Below are positions 23,183 to 32,352 of a stretch of DNA of 64,000 nt, in pieces. The notes under the pieces are model-generated. The model ran no database searches. It saw nothing but the letters and a program-made list of their open reading frames with translations, and had not been told where the DNA came from. The stretch is taken from the NCBI GenBank assembly GCA_015689705.1, contig WVSN01000002.1, positions 1 to 64,000 of the forward strand, in the 5' to 3' direction. The position numbers and the translations under genes are program-made. The stretch is from Rhodobacterales bacterium HKCCE3408. Lineage in GTDB: Bacteria; Pseudomonadota; Alphaproteobacteria; Rhodobacterales; Rhodobacteraceae. Each line of letters starts with the position of its first letter. Position 1 is the first letter of the stretch.

Positions 23183-24353
23183 TGTCGTCGTAGTGGGCGG
23201 AGGGCCCGCAGGGGCCACGGCCGCCGAAGATCTGGCGCGTGCCGGACGATCCGTTGCGCTCATCGACCGGGACGGGCGGATCAAGCCCTGCGGCGGCGCG
23301 ATCCCGCCGCGACTGATCGCCGATTTCCATATTCCCGAAAGCCAGATCGTCGCGAAGATCAAAACCGCTCGAATGATCTCGCCCACCGGCCGGCGCGTCG
23401 ATATCCCGATCGAGAACGGCTTCGTCGGCATGGTCGACCGGGAGCATTTCGACGAATTCCTGCGTTGCCGGGCCGAGGAGGCGGGGGCGACCCGCCTGAC
23501 CGGCACCTACAAGGGGATCGAACGCGACGCGGACGGCCCCGTCGTGATCTACCGCGACAAGGCCAGCGGCAACGAGACCGAGGTTCGCGCGCAGATCGTG
23601 ATTGGCGCCGACGGCGCGCGGTCGAACGTGGCCCGTGATGAAGTCGAGGGCGGTGACCGCATTCCCTATGTCATCGCCTACCACGAGATCATCGAGGCGC
23701 CCGGACCGCGCGGCGAATACCATCCTGACCGCTGTGACGTGATCTACGACGGACGCATCTCGCCCGATTTCTACGGTTGGGTCTTTCCGCACGGGAAATC
23801 GGCCAGCGTCGGCATGGGCTCGATGGTCCGCGACGTGGACCTGAAGCGTGCGACGGCGGATCTGCGCGAAGCGAGCGGACTGGCCGATTGCACCACGATC
23901 CGGCGCGAGGGCGCGCCGATCCCGCTGAAGCCGCTCGACAAATGGGACAATGGCAAGGACGTCGTGCTTGCTGGCGACGCGGCAGGCGTGGTCGCGCCAT
24001 CTTCGGGCGAGGGGATCTACTACGCGATGATGGGCGGCCGGGTCGCAGCGACCGCAGCCGCCGCCTGTCTAGCCTCGGGCCGCGCGAAGGACCTTCAGAT
24101 CGCCCGGCGCATGTTCATGCGCGAGCACAAGACCGTCTTCCGCGTCCTCGGCGCGATGCAGGACGCCTATTACAAGTCCGACGACCGGCGCGAACGCTTC
24201 GTCAGCCTGTGCCACGACGTCGACGTGCAGCGGCTGACCTTCGAAGCCTACATGAACAAGAAACTTGTGAAGGCCCGCCCGCTTGCGCATATCAGGATCG
24301 GACTGAAGAACATGGCCCACCTGACGGGCCTCATCCCGGCGACACGCGCATGA
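23172..24353 (+). CDS. bchP: Geranylgeranyl reductase
   Basis: BchP reduces the geranylgeranyl tail of bacteriochlorophyll to phytyl using NADPH. The 393-residue flavoprotein opens with a Rossmann motif (VVVGGGPAGATAAEDLARAG) and has the second FAD site VLAGDAAGVVAPSSGEG. The ATG at 23172 is preferred over in-frame GTG 23163 and ATG 23166 because the Shine-Dalgarno run GGGGG at 23159-23163 is then about 8 bp away. The stop overlaps idi by 4 bp (ATGA). Confidence 0.95.
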   Translation: MRYDVVVVGGGPAGATAAEDLARAGRSVALIDRDGRIKPCGGAIPPRLIADFHIPESQIVAKIKTARMISPTGRRVDIPIENGFVGMVDREHFDEFLRCRAEEAGATRLTGTYKGIERDADGPVVIYRDKASGNETEVRAQIVIGADGARSNVARDEVEGGDRIPYVIAYHEIIEAPGPRGEYHPDRCDVIYDGRISPDFYGWVFPHGKSASVGMGSMVRDVDLKRATADLREASGLADCTTIRREGAPIPLKPLDKWDNGKDVVLAGDAAGVVAPSSGEGIYYAMMGGRVAATAAAACLASGRAKDLQIARRMFMREHKTVFRVLGAMQDAYYKSDDRRERFVSLCHDVDVQRLTFEAYMNKKLVKARPLAHIRIGLKNMAHLTGLIPATRA

Positions 24354-24874
24354 GCATCACCATCCCGGCCTGGATCGACGGAGAGCTGACCCCGGTGGAC
24401 AAGCTCGAAGTTCACGTGCGCGGGCTGCGGCACAAGGCGATTTCCGTCTTTCTCACGCGCGGCGACGAGGTGCTGCTCCAGCGCCGGGCGCTGTCGAAGT
24501 ACCACACGCCGGGACTCTGGGCGAACACCTGCTGCACCCATCCCCATTGGGGCGAGGATCCGGCGACCTGCGCCATACGTCGATTGAACGAAGAGCTCGG
24601 GATCGCCGATGTCGCGCTGTCTTGGCGCGACACCGTCGAATACCGGGCCGATGTCGGCGGCGGGCTGACCGAGCACGAGGTCGTCGATATCTACGTGGGC
24701 GAGCTGCCGAAGGGCCGCGAGCCGAAACCGAACCCGTCCGAGGTGATGGACACGATCTGGCGTCCCCTCGACGGGCTGGCGGCAGAGGTGACGGCGAACC
24801 CGTCGGCCTTCACGCCCTGGCTCGCGATTTACCTGCGCGACCACGCACCGGCGATCTTCGGCGAGACGGCCTGA
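24350..24874 (+). CDS. idi: Isopentenyl-diphosphate delta-isomerase, type I
   Basis: Idi interconverts IPP and DMAPP, supplying C5 units for carotenoids and the bacteriochlorophyll tail. The 174-residue Nudix-type protein shows the catalytic cysteine region TCCTHPHW, the Nudix-like RRLNEELGI and a late glutamate in LTEHEVVDIY. It is coupled to bchP by ATGA overlap and faces dxs across a terminator, so the two isoprenoid genes of the PGC lie side by side in convergent orientation. Confidence 0.95.
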   Translation: MSITIPAWIDGELTPVDKLEVHVRGLRHKAISVFLTRGDEVLLQRRALSKYHTPGLWANTCCTHPHWGEDPATCAIRRLNEELGIADVALSWRDTVEYRADVGGGLTEHEVVDIYVGELPKGREPKPNPSEVMDTIWRPLDGLAAEVTANPSAFTPWLAIYLRDHAPAIFGETA

Positions 24875-24903
24875 AACTTTTGTGAGCATGAGACGAGACC
24901 GGA

Positions 24904-24925
24904 GGCCGCCGTGACATCGGCGGCC
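24904..24925. terminator. Hairpin between convergent idi and dxs
   Basis: GGCCGCCG (24904-24911) and CGGCGGCC (24918-24925) pair perfectly over 8 bp with a 6-nt loop. The location between two convergent stops suggests a bidirectional terminator. No long T-run is present. Confidence 0.6.
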
Positions 24926-24947
24926 CCGTTCCGGTGATCGTCTGGGG

Positions 24948-26867
24948 TCAGGCCCGCGCCTGCCCGAACGCCACGGTCTCGACCCCGAGCGCATTGAGCG
25001 CCGTCGCCGCGATGTCCTGCGCCGTCAGCCCGGCCGCTTCGTACATCTGCGCCGGCGACGCTTGGTCGATGAACCGGTCCGGCAGGGTCATGGTGCGGAT
25101 CGCGAGACCCCGGTCGAGCCGGCCAGCCGCCGCCAGGTGATGCAGCACCATCCCACCGAAGCCGAGCATCGCGCCCTGTTCGATGGTAATCAGAGCCCGA
25201 TGGTTCGCGGCAAGATCGTCGATCAGCGCCGTGTCGAGCGGTTTGGCGAAGCGCGCATCGGCCACGGTGACCGAAACGCCCCGCGCCTCGAGTTCTTCCG
25301 CCGCCTTCATCGCCTCTGCCAGATGCGCGCCGAAGGACAGGAGCGCGACCGTATCGCCTTCGCGCACGATCCGGCCCTTGCCGATTTCAAGAACCGTGCC
25401 GTCCTCGGGCAGATCGATTCCCACGCCCTCGCCGCGCGGGTAGCGCACGGCGATCGGCCCGTCGTCATGGGCAGCCATGGTGGCGAGCATGTGGACCAGT
25501 TCCGCCTCGTCGGCGCAGGCCATCACGGTCATGTTCGGCAGCGCGCTCAGGTAGCCGACGTCGAACGACCCCGCATGGGTCGCGCCATCGGCACCGACGA
25601 GCCCCGCGCGGTCGAGGCAGAAGCGCACCGGCAGGTTCTGCAGCGCGACGTCGTGGACGATCTGGTCGTAGCCGCGCTGAAGGAAGCTCGAATAGATCGC
25701 GCAGAACGGTTTCAGCCCGCCCGCCGCCATACCGGCGGCGAAGGTGACCGCGTGCTGCTCCGCGATCCCGACGTCGAAGACCCGTCCCGGCAGCGCCTTC
25801 TGCATGACGTTCAATCCGGTCCCGCCGGGCATCGCGGCGGTGACGCCCACGATGCGCGGATCCGTCTCCGCCAGGTGGGTCAGAGCCTTTCCGAACACGC
25901 TGGTGTAGCTCGGCGCGTTGGCCTTGGACTTCTTCTGGACGCCGGTCGCGACATCGAACTTGGCGACGCCGTGGTAGCAGTCATCCGCACCCTCGGCCGG
26001 GGCATAGCCCTTGCCCTTCACGGTCACGCAATGGATCAGAAGCGGCTTCGTCGCGCGGGCCTTGGCGGCTCGAAGAACGGTCAGAAGCTGCGTCATGTCG
26101 TGGCCGTCGATCGGGCCGACATAGTCGAAGCCCATGAACTCGAAGATCGTGCCCTGGGTCGAGGTCCCGGTAACGAGCTGCCGCGCGCGCTCGGCCCCGG
26201 CGCGAAGCGGCTCCGGCAGCGCCGCGGCAAATCCGTCGGCGATCTCCTTCAGCGCATGGAAGGGCGTGCCGGCGTAGAGGCCGGACAGGTATTGCGACAT
26301 GGCGCCCACAGGCGGCGCGATCGACATCTCGTTGTCGTTCAGGATGACGAACAGCCGCCGGCCTTCGCTTCCTGCGTTGTTCAGGGCCTCATAGGCCATG
26401 CCGGCGCTGATCGCGCCGTCGCCGATGACGGCGATTGCATCCCCCGTCGCCTCGCCCATGTCGCGTGCCATGGTGAAGCCGAGCGCAGCGGAGATCGACG
26501 TGGAGCTATGTGCCGCCCCGAACGGATCATAGGGACTCTCGCTGCGCTTGGTGAAGCCGGACAGGCCGTCCTTCTGGCGCAGCGTCCGGATACGGTCACG
26601 CCGCCCGGTCAGGATCTTGTGCGGATAGCACTGGTGCCCGACATCCCAGATCAGCTTGTCGTAGGGCGTGTTGAAGACCGCGTGGATCGCCACGGTCATT
26701 TCCACGACGCCGAGCGAACTTCCGAGATGCCCGCCGGTTTCGGACACCGCCGAAATCGTCTCCGCGCGCAGCTCGTGGGCCAGCGCCTCCAGCTCCCGGT
26801 CGGTCATGCGGCGCAGGTCGGCCGGATATCTCGCGCGGTCGAGATGGGGGGTGTGGGGTCGATCCAT
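24948..26867 (-). CDS. dxs: 1-deoxy-D-xylulose-5-phosphate synthase
   Basis: Dxs makes DXP from pyruvate and glyceraldehyde-3-phosphate, the first step of the MEP isoprenoid pathway. The 639-residue thiamine-diphosphate enzyme carries the ThDP motif [18 protein letters not shown] (motif G-D-G...N-N) and, in the transketolase domain, [13 protein letters not shown] and [15 protein letters not shown] with the catalytic Glu. It lies downstream of pufC but is separated by two hairpins, so it may be partly uncoupled from the puf operon. Confidence 0.97.
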   Translation of the reverse strand: MDRPHTPHLDRARYPADLRRMTDRELEALAHELRAETISAVSETGGHLGSSLGVVEMTVAIHAVFNTPYDKLIWDVGHQCYPHKILTGRRDRIRTLRQKDGLSGFTKRSESPYDPFGAAHSSTSISAALGFTMARDMGEATGDAIAVIGDGAISAGMAYEALNNAGSEGRRLFVILNDNEMSIAPPVGAMSQYLSGLYAGTPFHALKEIADGFAAALPEPLRAGAERARQLVTGTSTQGTIFEFMGFDYVGPIDGHDMTQLLTVLRAAKARATKPLLIHCVTVKGKGYAPAEGADDCYHGVAKFDVATGVQKKSKANAPSYTSVFGKALTHLAETDPRIVGVTAAMPGGTGLNVMQKALPGRVFDVGIAEQHAVTFAAGMAAGGLKPFCAIYSSFLQRGYDQIVHDVALQNLPVRFCLDRAGLVGADGATHAGSFDVGYLSALPNMTVMACADEAELVHMLATMAAHDDGPIAVRYPRGEGVGIDLPEDGTVLEIGKGRIVREGDTVALLSFGAHLAEAMKAAEELEARGVSVTVADARFAKPLDTALIDDLAANHRALITIEQGAMLGFGGMVLHHLAAAGRLDRGLAIRTMTLPDRFIDQASPAQMYEAAGLTAQDIAATALNALGVETVAFGQARA

Positions 26868-26896
26868 GTCAGTCCTCCCTCTCCGGCCGGAACGAT

Positions 26897-26929
26897 GAAC
26901 GCCACGGGCGGAGTCCGACCGTGGCGTTC
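26897..26929. terminator. Strong hairpin downstream of pufC
   Basis: GAACGCCACGG (26897-26907) and CCGTGGCGTTC (26919-26929) give a perfect 11-bp stem with an 11-nt loop, about 60 bp past the pufC stop. It probably ends the puf operon or protects its mRNA 3' end. Confidence 0.6.
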
Positions 26930-26944
26930 CTGCTGGGACCCCGT

Positions 26945-26967
26945 CGGGCGGCCGGTCGCTCCGCCCG
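26945..26967. terminator. Second hairpin downstream of pufC
   Basis: CGGGCGG (26945-26951) pairs with CCGCCCG (26961-26967) around a 9-nt loop, 20 bp from the pufC stop. With the next hairpin it forms a tandem termination or processing zone ahead of dxs. Confidence 0.4.
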
Positions 26968-26987
26968 GGGGGTTGTGCGCCCTCGAT

Positions 26988-28088
26988 CTACTCGAAGGCG
27001 CTGTAGTCGTAGTCGCCGCTTGTGGTGGCGAGTTCGGGATACATCCCGATCACGTTCAGACCCTGCAACGGTCGCTGCTGGCCCTGGTGGCAGGTGCGGC
27101 ACGCGGCCATCGGCGCATCGGCCATCACGGGCCCGAGCCGCTCGGGCGGCAGAAGCTCGCCCACCGGGATCAGGTATTCCGCGATCATTTCCTGCACCAT
27201 CTGGATGCCGAGCTGAGCCGTGGCCCATTGCGGCGTCACCTGGCCCGCGTCGTAGAAGGCGCGGGTGTTGTGACAGAAGGTGCAGCCCACACCGAGCGAG
27301 TTGTCGATGTAGTTCATGAAGCCGAACGTCATCTCCGCGTTCTGGATGCCCGGATCGCCCGGCTGCCGCGCGACCCGTGCCGACAGGTCGTGCACAGCGA
27401 TCGGGGTGTAGGACCCGTCCTCGTTCGCGAGCAGGTACTGCTCGAGATAGGTCGAGGGAAGCGACGTGAAGTTCGACGTCATGGTGACCCGGTTCTGGAT
27501 CGCCGGCCAGCCATCGGCCGCCTCGTTCACGTCACCGACCCGGAACCAGATGTTATTCGGAACCGCCTGCCCGCGATGGCAGGAATAGCAGGTGACGCCG
27601 ACCTCGGCGTTCGCGTTGACGTGGGCGCTCCAGTTCTCGTTGAGATTCTGGGTCATCTCGATCATGCGATAGGCGACCTGGGTCTGGTAGCTGTCCGGAT
27701 CTTCGAGAAGATCGGGAATGCCGGTCCAGGCCCGCATCGAGGTCAGAAGACGCTCGTAGTTGGCCGCCGTCACGTTTTCGAGCGCCGGCGGGACGACATC
27801 GTATTCGTCGCCCGCAAGCGGATCGCCCCGGCGCGGGACGATCGGTTCGATCGCCTCGAAGCCCGCGACGGTCGGATCGCCGGCGGCGAGGGTCGAGACG
27901 AACTCGACCCGCTCCATCCCCGTCCCGCGCGGCCCCGTCTGCAGCGACTCGGTCGCGTAGGGTTGCCCCCAGGCCACCAGCATCGCCGCCACGAAGACCG
28001 CGCCCCCGGCCGCGCCGATCACGATGGCGGGGCCGTAGATGTTGGTCGGGTTGGCGGAGTTCCAGTCGTTAAACCACTTCGGCAACAT
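26988..28088 (-). CDS. pufC: Reaction-centre cytochrome c subunit PufC, with only three haem motifs
   Basis: PufC docks on the periplasmic face of the reaction centre and re-reduces the special pair. The 366-residue protein has an uncleaved-looking N-terminal membrane helix (residues 19-40) without a lipobox cysteine. Haem motifs are CYSCH (167-171), CTFCH (269-273) and CRTCH (330-334). The first CXXCH of the usual tetrahaem family, expected around residues 120-135, is absent, though the surrounding axial ligands (Met118, Met145, His156, Met258) are all kept. Triheme versions are known in Rhodovulum. It follows pufM by 3 bp. Confidence 0.93.
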   Translation of the reverse strand: MLPKWFNDWNSANPTNIYGPAIVIGAAGGAVFVAAMLVAWGQPYATESLQTGPRGTGMERVEFVSTLAAGDPTVAGFEAIEPIVPRRGDPLAGDEYDVVPPALENVTAANYERLLTSMRAWTGIPDLLEDPDSYQTQVAYRMIEMTQNLNENWSAHVNANAEVGVTCYSCHRGQAVPNNIWFRVGDVNEAADGWPAIQNRVTMTSNFTSLPSTYLEQYLLANEDGSYTPIAVHDLSARVARQPGDPGIQNAEMTFGFMNYIDNSLGVGCTFCHNTRAFYDAGQVTPQWATAQLGIQMVQEMIAEYLIPVGELLPPERLGPVMADAPMAACRTCHQGQQRPLQGLNVIGMYPELATTSGDYDYSAFE

Positions 28089-28091
28089 GGC

Positions 28092-29096
28092 TCATTCCCC
28101 CCCTGCCGAAATGCCGCCGAAGCCTTCGTAGCTGCCGTAGCTGTCATAGCCGTAGGCGCCGAGGTCGAAGTAGTCGGGGGCGAAGTTGTGATCCTGGGCC
28201 CAGATGAACCAGTTATCCACGACCGTACCGGTCAGAAGGATACCGATCCCGCCGGTGATGGGCGTCAGTACCGCGAACCACCAGGCCCAGCGGTGAATGC
28301 CTTCCATCGTGGCGTTGAAGCCCATCGTCCAGCGCCAGAACAGGGCCGCCCGTTCCGAGGCGGTGCCCCGGTCGACGATCTGTTCCAGCTCCCGGTCGCC
28401 GCCGTAGCGGGTGACGGCCAGGATCGTGCCGCCGTGCATCGCGAAGAGCAGCACGGAGCCGTAGAGGAAGACGATGCTCAGGCAGTGGAACGGGTTGTAG
28501 TAGAGGTTCCCGTAGCGAATGCTGAAGGCTGTGGTCCAGTCCAGGTGCGGGAAGATGCCGTAGGGCACCGCCTCGGACCAGCTCCCCATCAGGATCGGCC
28601 GGAACAGGCCGAGCACGAGGAAGAGCCAGATCGCGGCGAGGAACGCCCAGGCGATGTGTTTGCCCATCTTGTGCTGTTCCGCCAGCAGGTAGGTCCTGAG
28701 CCACCAGCTCATGACCGACACCAGCAGGAAGAACGAGGCGATGATGTACCAGCCGCCTTCCTGCAGCGGCGGGATCGTCAGGCCCCATTCCGGTCCCGGC
28801 GGTTCGAGCGCCAGCCAGAAGAGCTGCCGCAGGAATTCCGGGATCGACCAGCCGACCTGCGCCAGCATGTTGAAGCCGATGATGTTGAAGGCAACGATGC
28901 CCGTCGCGATCGACACCACCCCGGCCCAGCCGAGATAGATCGGTCCGAGCTGCGCGTTGCCGAGCCAGCCGACCCAGGTGGAGTAGCTGGCCCGCGTGGT
29001 GCGCTCGGCCCCCATCACGTCGCCGTTCATCCCCATCTCGGGCTCACCCTGGACTTGGACCTGGGTGAAGATGTTCTGGTATTCCAGATACGCCAT
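28092..29096 (-). CDS. pufM: Photosynthetic reaction centre M subunit
   Basis: PufM and PufL form the membrane core that binds the bacteriochlorophyll special pair, bacteriopheophytins, quinones and non-haem iron. The 334-residue protein has five membrane helices and the pigment/iron histidine regions [24 protein letters not shown] and [13 protein letters not shown]. The C-terminus carries a Tyr/Gly/Asp-rich tail ([18 protein letters not shown]) that is longer than in Rhodobacter proteins lacking PufC. It starts 2 bp after the pufL stop. Confidence 0.98.
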   Translation of the reverse strand: MAYLEYQNIFTQVQVQGEPEMGMNGDVMGAERTTRASYSTWVGWLGNAQLGPIYLGWAGVVSIATGIVAFNIIGFNMLAQVGWSIPEFLRQLFWLALEPPGPEWGLTIPPLQEGGWYIIASFFLLVSVMSWWLRTYLLAEQHKMGKHIAWAFLAAIWLFLVLGLFRPILMGSWSEAVPYGIFPHLDWTTAFSIRYGNLYYNPFHCLSIVFLYGSVLLFAMHGGTILAVTRYGGDRELEQIVDRGTASERAALFWRWTMGFNATMEGIHRWAWWFAVLTPITGGIGILLTGTVVDNWFIWAQDHNFAPDYFDLGAYGYDSYGSYEGFGGISAGGE

Positions 29097-29098
29097 GA

Positions 29099-29998
29099 TC
29101 AGTTCCCTCCCGCGACGGTGGGTGCGCCCATGCCGTAGGTCGTGAGACCCGTGGAGTCATAGAGCGTGCCCTGGTCCGGCCAGATCGGCAGCGTCAGCCA
29201 CCAGTTCCACCATTCCGGCCATCCGGCGGTCCAGACGGGGCCGGAGATGATGATGCAGACGGCGGAGAAGAACACGGCGTTGATCGCGAGCAGCAGTCCG
29301 AGCCGGTGGATGCCGAGCGTGCCGATCGAGTAGCCGATGAAGTCCCGGAAGAACGTGTCTTCGTGATCGGGCGTCTTCATCTCCTCCCCCTTCTCGGGGT
29401 TGGCGGCGCTGAGGATCAGACCGCCATGGAGTGCCAGCGCCAGCGTCGTCGCGAAGAAGAGCGAGACAGCCAGCATGTGCGCCGGGTTGTAGTGGAAGTG
29501 CAGGTACGAGTAGCCGACGTTCGACACCCAGTCGAGGTGGCTGAAGATCCCGTACGGGAAGCCGTGGCCCCAGGCGCCGAGTAGAAGCGGCCGGAATACC
29601 GTCAGCGTCATGTAGGCGAGGATCGCGAAGGCGAAAGCGAACGGCACATGGTAGCCGATGCCGAGCTTGCGACAGATCTCCACCTCTCGCAGGGCCCACG
29701 AGATGAAGGCACCGCACGCACAGATCGTGATGATCTGCCAGAGCCCGCCATCGGCGAGCGGCGCGAGGCCGAGACCGTAGCTGAGGTCCGGCGGCGCGAT
29801 GTTGATGATCCAGGGGTTGAAGGTGCCCTGAAGCGCCGCACCCCAGAAGATCAGGATTGTCCCGAGGGCGGCGAAGAAGATCGTCGTGACCCCGAAGAAT
29901 CCCACGTAGAACGGCCCCACCCAGAAGTCGAACAGGTCGCCGCCGATCAGCGTCCCTCCGCGGACGCGGTATTTTCTTTCGAAGCTTAGCAATGCCAT
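29099..29998 (-). CDS. pufL: Photosynthetic reaction centre L subunit
   Basis: The L subunit, 299 residues, five transmembrane helices. Special-pair and accessory ligands lie in [12 protein letters not shown], and iron/QB ligands in [11 protein letters not shown] and [16 protein letters not shown]. Residues after about 275 ([13 protein letters not shown]) extend past the common Rhodobacter end. It is separated from pufA by 128 bp containing a stable hairpin, the arrangement known to give an excess of antenna over reaction-centre message in Rhodobacter. Confidence 0.98.
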   Translation of the reverse strand: MALLSFERKYRVRGGTLIGGDLFDFWVGPFYVGFFGVTTIFFAALGTILIFWGAALQGTFNPWIINIAPPDLSYGLGLAPLADGGLWQIITICACGAFISWALREVEICRKLGIGYHVPFAFAFAILAYMTLTVFRPLLLGAWGHGFPYGIFSHLDWVSNVGYSYLHFHYNPAHMLAVSLFFATTLALALHGGLILSAANPEKGEEMKTPDHEDTFFRDFIGYSIGTLGIHRLGLLLAINAVFFSAVCIIISGPVWTAGWPEWWNWWLTLPIWPDQGTLYDSTGLTTYGMGAPTVAGGN

Positions 29999-30079
29999 TG
30001 CGTCTGTCTCCGCGTTTGGCGGCCTGTCGTGGAAGCGTCCTCAGCCGTCATTCGATTGGCGTTTGGTTAGTCGATGGCC

Positions 30080-30102
30080 GCGGGCGGGTCTGGCCCGCCC
30101 GC
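30080..30102. terminator. pufBA-pufLM intercistronic hairpin
   Basis: GCGGGCGGG (30080-30088) pairs with CCCGCCCGC (30094-30102) over 9 bp with a 5-nt loop, 25 bp downstream of the pufA stop. In Rhodobacter the equivalent structure stabilises the pufBA segment and limits read-through into pufLM. Confidence 0.65.
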
Positions 30103-30126
30103 AGCTGTTTTCTGAACGAGCGGGGC

Positions 30127-30285
30127 TCAGAAGCCGGCCGTGGACGCGGCCTGCTCGAACCAGTTCAGACCCGACGACAGGACCACGAGGTGGATCATTG
30201 CCGCCAGAAGGAACAGGAAAACGCCCTGCGCAACGAAGACGCGGCGCGGGTCGAAGATGAGCCAGATCTTGTAGAACTTGGACAT
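30127..30285 (-). CDS. pufA: Light-harvesting LH1 alpha polypeptide
   Basis: This 52-residue protein begins [20 protein letters not shown], has one membrane helix (about residues 15-38) and the bacteriochlorophyll-ligating His32 in [10 protein letters not shown]. The LH1 alpha/beta pair forms the ring antenna around the reaction centre. The ATG at 30285 has a GGAG ribosome site about 11 bp upstream and starts 3 bp after pufB ends. It was read directly from the sequence. Confidence 0.96.
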   Translation of the reverse strand: MSKFYKIWLIFDPRRVFVAQGVFLFLLAAMIHLVVLSSGLNWFEQAASTAGF

Positions 30286-30288
30286 ATC

Positions 30289-30450
30289 TTACGACGCTCC
30301 CCCGAACCAAGGCGCCCAGATGTACGTGGCCACATGAGCGATGATGGCGACGATCGTGAAGAGCGTCAGGCCACTCATGTAGACCGCGTGCAGTTCCTGC
30401 GCCTGCTCGTCGGTGAGACCTGTGAAGGACAGGTCGGTGTTATCAGCCAT
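30289..30450 (-). CDS. pufB: Light-harvesting LH1 beta polypeptide
   Basis: A 53-residue beta subunit, beginning [20 protein letters not shown], with His39 in [14 protein letters not shown] as the bacteriochlorophyll ligand and a second conserved histidine at position 21 (ELHAVY). The start at 30450 is set by a strong GGAGG ribosome site 7-11 bp upstream. It pairs with PufA in LH1. Confidence 0.97.
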   Translation of the reverse strand: MADNTDLSFTGLTDEQAQELHAVYMSGLTLFTIVAIIAHVATYIWAPWFGGAS

Positions 30451-30650
30451 AAACTTTCCTCCGGAACGTTTGACTGATGCCGCGCACCCCGCGGCCAGGC
30501 CCCGGCAAAGCCTCATTGCTCCACCGGCTTCGCCCCGAGGTTTCCCCCGGATCGAAATCAGTCTCGGTTCCGGTCGTCACACCGAGAGATGTGTGGCCCC
30601 CGTGTCCGCGCCAGGTCTGACTACAGCGCGGTCGGCGGCGATCCCCGCCC

Positions 30651-30869
30651 TCAGGCGGAGAAGATCATGGGCGTGATGATCCGGGCCTGGCTCCAGGCTC
30701 GGGCCACCGGCCCCTTGTCGATGTTGCCGCCCCTGAGCGCGGCCAGCCCGAAGGCCAGCGTCGCCAGCGGCAGGGCGGCGAGGAAGATGATTACGAAGTA
30801 GACGCTGTATTCCGCGCGCGGCGGACGTGAGCGTGAAGCGATGGGCGTGTTCGAGGTGACGTCAGCCAT
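30651..30869 (-). CDS. pufQ: PufQ, regulator of bacteriochlorophyll delivery
   Basis: A 72-residue protein with one hydrophobic helix ([21 protein letters not shown]). PufQ is encoded at the head of puf operons and is linked to bacteriochlorophyll synthesis or carriage. The start at 30869 overlaps the bchZ stop by 8 bp, which ties puf translation to the bchCXYZ message. A 200-bp gap to pufB (30451-30650) holds only the pufB ribosome site and no other clear element. Confidence 0.88.
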   Translation of the reverse strand: MADVTSNTPIASRSRPPRAEYSVYFVIIFLAALPLATLAFGLAALRGGNIDKGPVARAWSQARIITPMIFSA

Positions 30870-32352
30870 CCTGCTCTCCCTGTGAAGTCCCTGTCCCGGC
30901 GTCCCCGCCGGGTTGCAGCGCGGCCACCGTCTCGCGGTCCACGCGATCGTCTCCCTTCGCGAGCGCCGCGCGTTCGGCGGCATCGCGGAGTGTCTTGGCA
31001 GCCGAGATCCGGGTGAGCACCGGATGTTCGGCCACGATCCTGTCCAGAAGCGCCTGCGCGTCCCGGTCCCACGGGAAATCGCGCTTCAGCGTCGCCGGCG
31101 TCGCCGCGATGTCGTCGAGATCGCGGCCGAGCGGCAGGATGTGGAACAGTGCGTCGAAGAGGCCGTTGCAGACCTCCTGCAGCAGGTAGGTCGCGCCGGC
31201 GTAGCCCATGAAGGGCGTCCCGGTGGACCGCCGGATCGCGGCGCCCGGGAAACCCGCGGGAATGAAGGCGGGCTTCGGCCCGTGACCCGCCGAGAGTTCG
31301 GCCAGGTACATCTTCTCGTTGATCGAGCCCATCAGAACGATCGGCCGGGTCTTCCCGATCAGGGCGCGGACCTCGTCGTTGTCGGTCTTCTTGCCGGCGA
31401 CGCGGGCGACCGCGAAGGCGCAGGGCAGGCCGAGATCGGACTCGAGGTAATTGCGGATGCCGCGGGCATAGGTCTCGCCGGCGACGATGCCGAAGTTCGC
31501 CGTGGCGAAGAAGTCCTGCGTCACCGAGCGCCAGAGATCCCAGACCGGCTTCAGCGTCGAATGCTTTTCGCGGGCGATGAACGGCTCGGGATCGAGCTCC
31601 AGCATCTCGCCCAGCTTGCGCAGGAAGAGCGTGGTGGATTCGACGCCGATCGGCGCCTGGAGATACGGCTTGCCGAGACATTCCGCGAGCCCGCGGCCGA
31701 ATTCGCGGTACATCACCACGTTGGCGTCGGCGTTCACGAGGTTGCGCATCTCGGCCAGGTGCGCGCCCATCGGCATCACCATGTTGACCTCCGCGCCGAT
31801 CCCCTCGACCAGGCGCCGGATCTCGTGGAGATCGGAGGCCATGTTGAAGGTGCCGTACATCGGGCCGAGGATGTTCACGCGCGGCTTCGCGCCCTCGTCC
31901 CGCTTCTTCTCCGGCGGCATCCGGCCTTTGGTCATGCCGAATTCCGTGAACAGCCAGGTCATCGCGCGGTCGGCGGCCTGCCACTGATCCTCGTCGATGG
32001 TGCGGGGCAGGAAACGCTGGATATTCGTGCCCTGCGGCGTGACGCCCCCGCCGATCATCTCGGCGATGGATCCCGTGACGACGACGGCCGGCAGCGCCGG
32101 GTCGAGCGTGTTCCAGGCGCGCTTCATCGCGCCCTCGGTCCCGTCGCGGCCCAGCTCTTCCTCGCCGAGGCCCGTCGTGACGATCGGCAACTCGTGCGGC
32201 GGCAGAGCATCGGTGTAGTGCAGGACGGAGGTCACCGGCAGGTTCTCGCACCCGACGGGTCCGTCGATCACGACCTGCAGGCCCTTCACGGCGCAGAAGG
32301 CATAGACCGCCCCCCAGTAGCCGCCGGCCCGATCATGATCCTGGATCAGCAT
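30862..32352 (-). CDS. bchZ: Chlorophyllide reductase subunit BchZ
   Basis: BchZ with BchY forms the catalytic heterotetramer of chlorophyllide a oxidoreductase, which reduces ring B to give the bacteriochlorin. The 496-residue protein has the cluster ligand Cys35 in [10 protein letters not shown], at the same number as in Rhodobacter. The ATG at 32352 shares one base with the bchY stop (TGATG); the longer open frame is not used. The C-terminal end overlaps pufQ. Confidence 0.96.
   Translation of the reverse strand: MLIQDHDRAGGYWGAVYAFCAVKGLQVVIDGPVGCENLPVTSVLHYTDALPPHELPIVTTGLGEEELGRDGTEGAMKRAWNTLDPALPAVVVTGSIAEMIGGGVTPQGTNIQRFLPRTIDEDQWQAADRAMTWLFTEFGMTKGRMPPEKKRDEGAKPRVNILGPMYGTFNMASDLHEIRRLVEGIGAEVNMVMPMGAHLAEMRNLVNADANVVMYREFGRGLAECLGKPYLQAPIGVESTTLFLRKLGEMLELDPEPFIAREKHSTLKPVWDLWRSVTQDFFATANFGIVAGETYARGIRNYLESDLGLPCAFAVARVAGKKTDNDEVRALIGKTRPIVLMGSINEKMYLAELSAGHGPKPAFIPAGFPGAAIRRSTGTPFMGYAGATYLLQEVCNGLFDALFHILPLGRDLDDIAATPATLKRDFPWDRDAQALLDRIVAEHPVLTRISAAKTLRDAAERAALAKGDDRVDRETVAALQPGGDAGTGTSQGEQDG

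Noticed and set aside
26868-28091. A pufX gene next to pufM/pufC
   Set aside because: pufM is followed directly by pufC and then by hairpins and dxs; no short membrane ORF of PufX type is present.
25062-29138. 1358-codon open frame on the plus strand opposite dxs, pufC and pufM
   Set aside because: It crosses several real genes and their gaps, and its composition is that of an antisense shadow.
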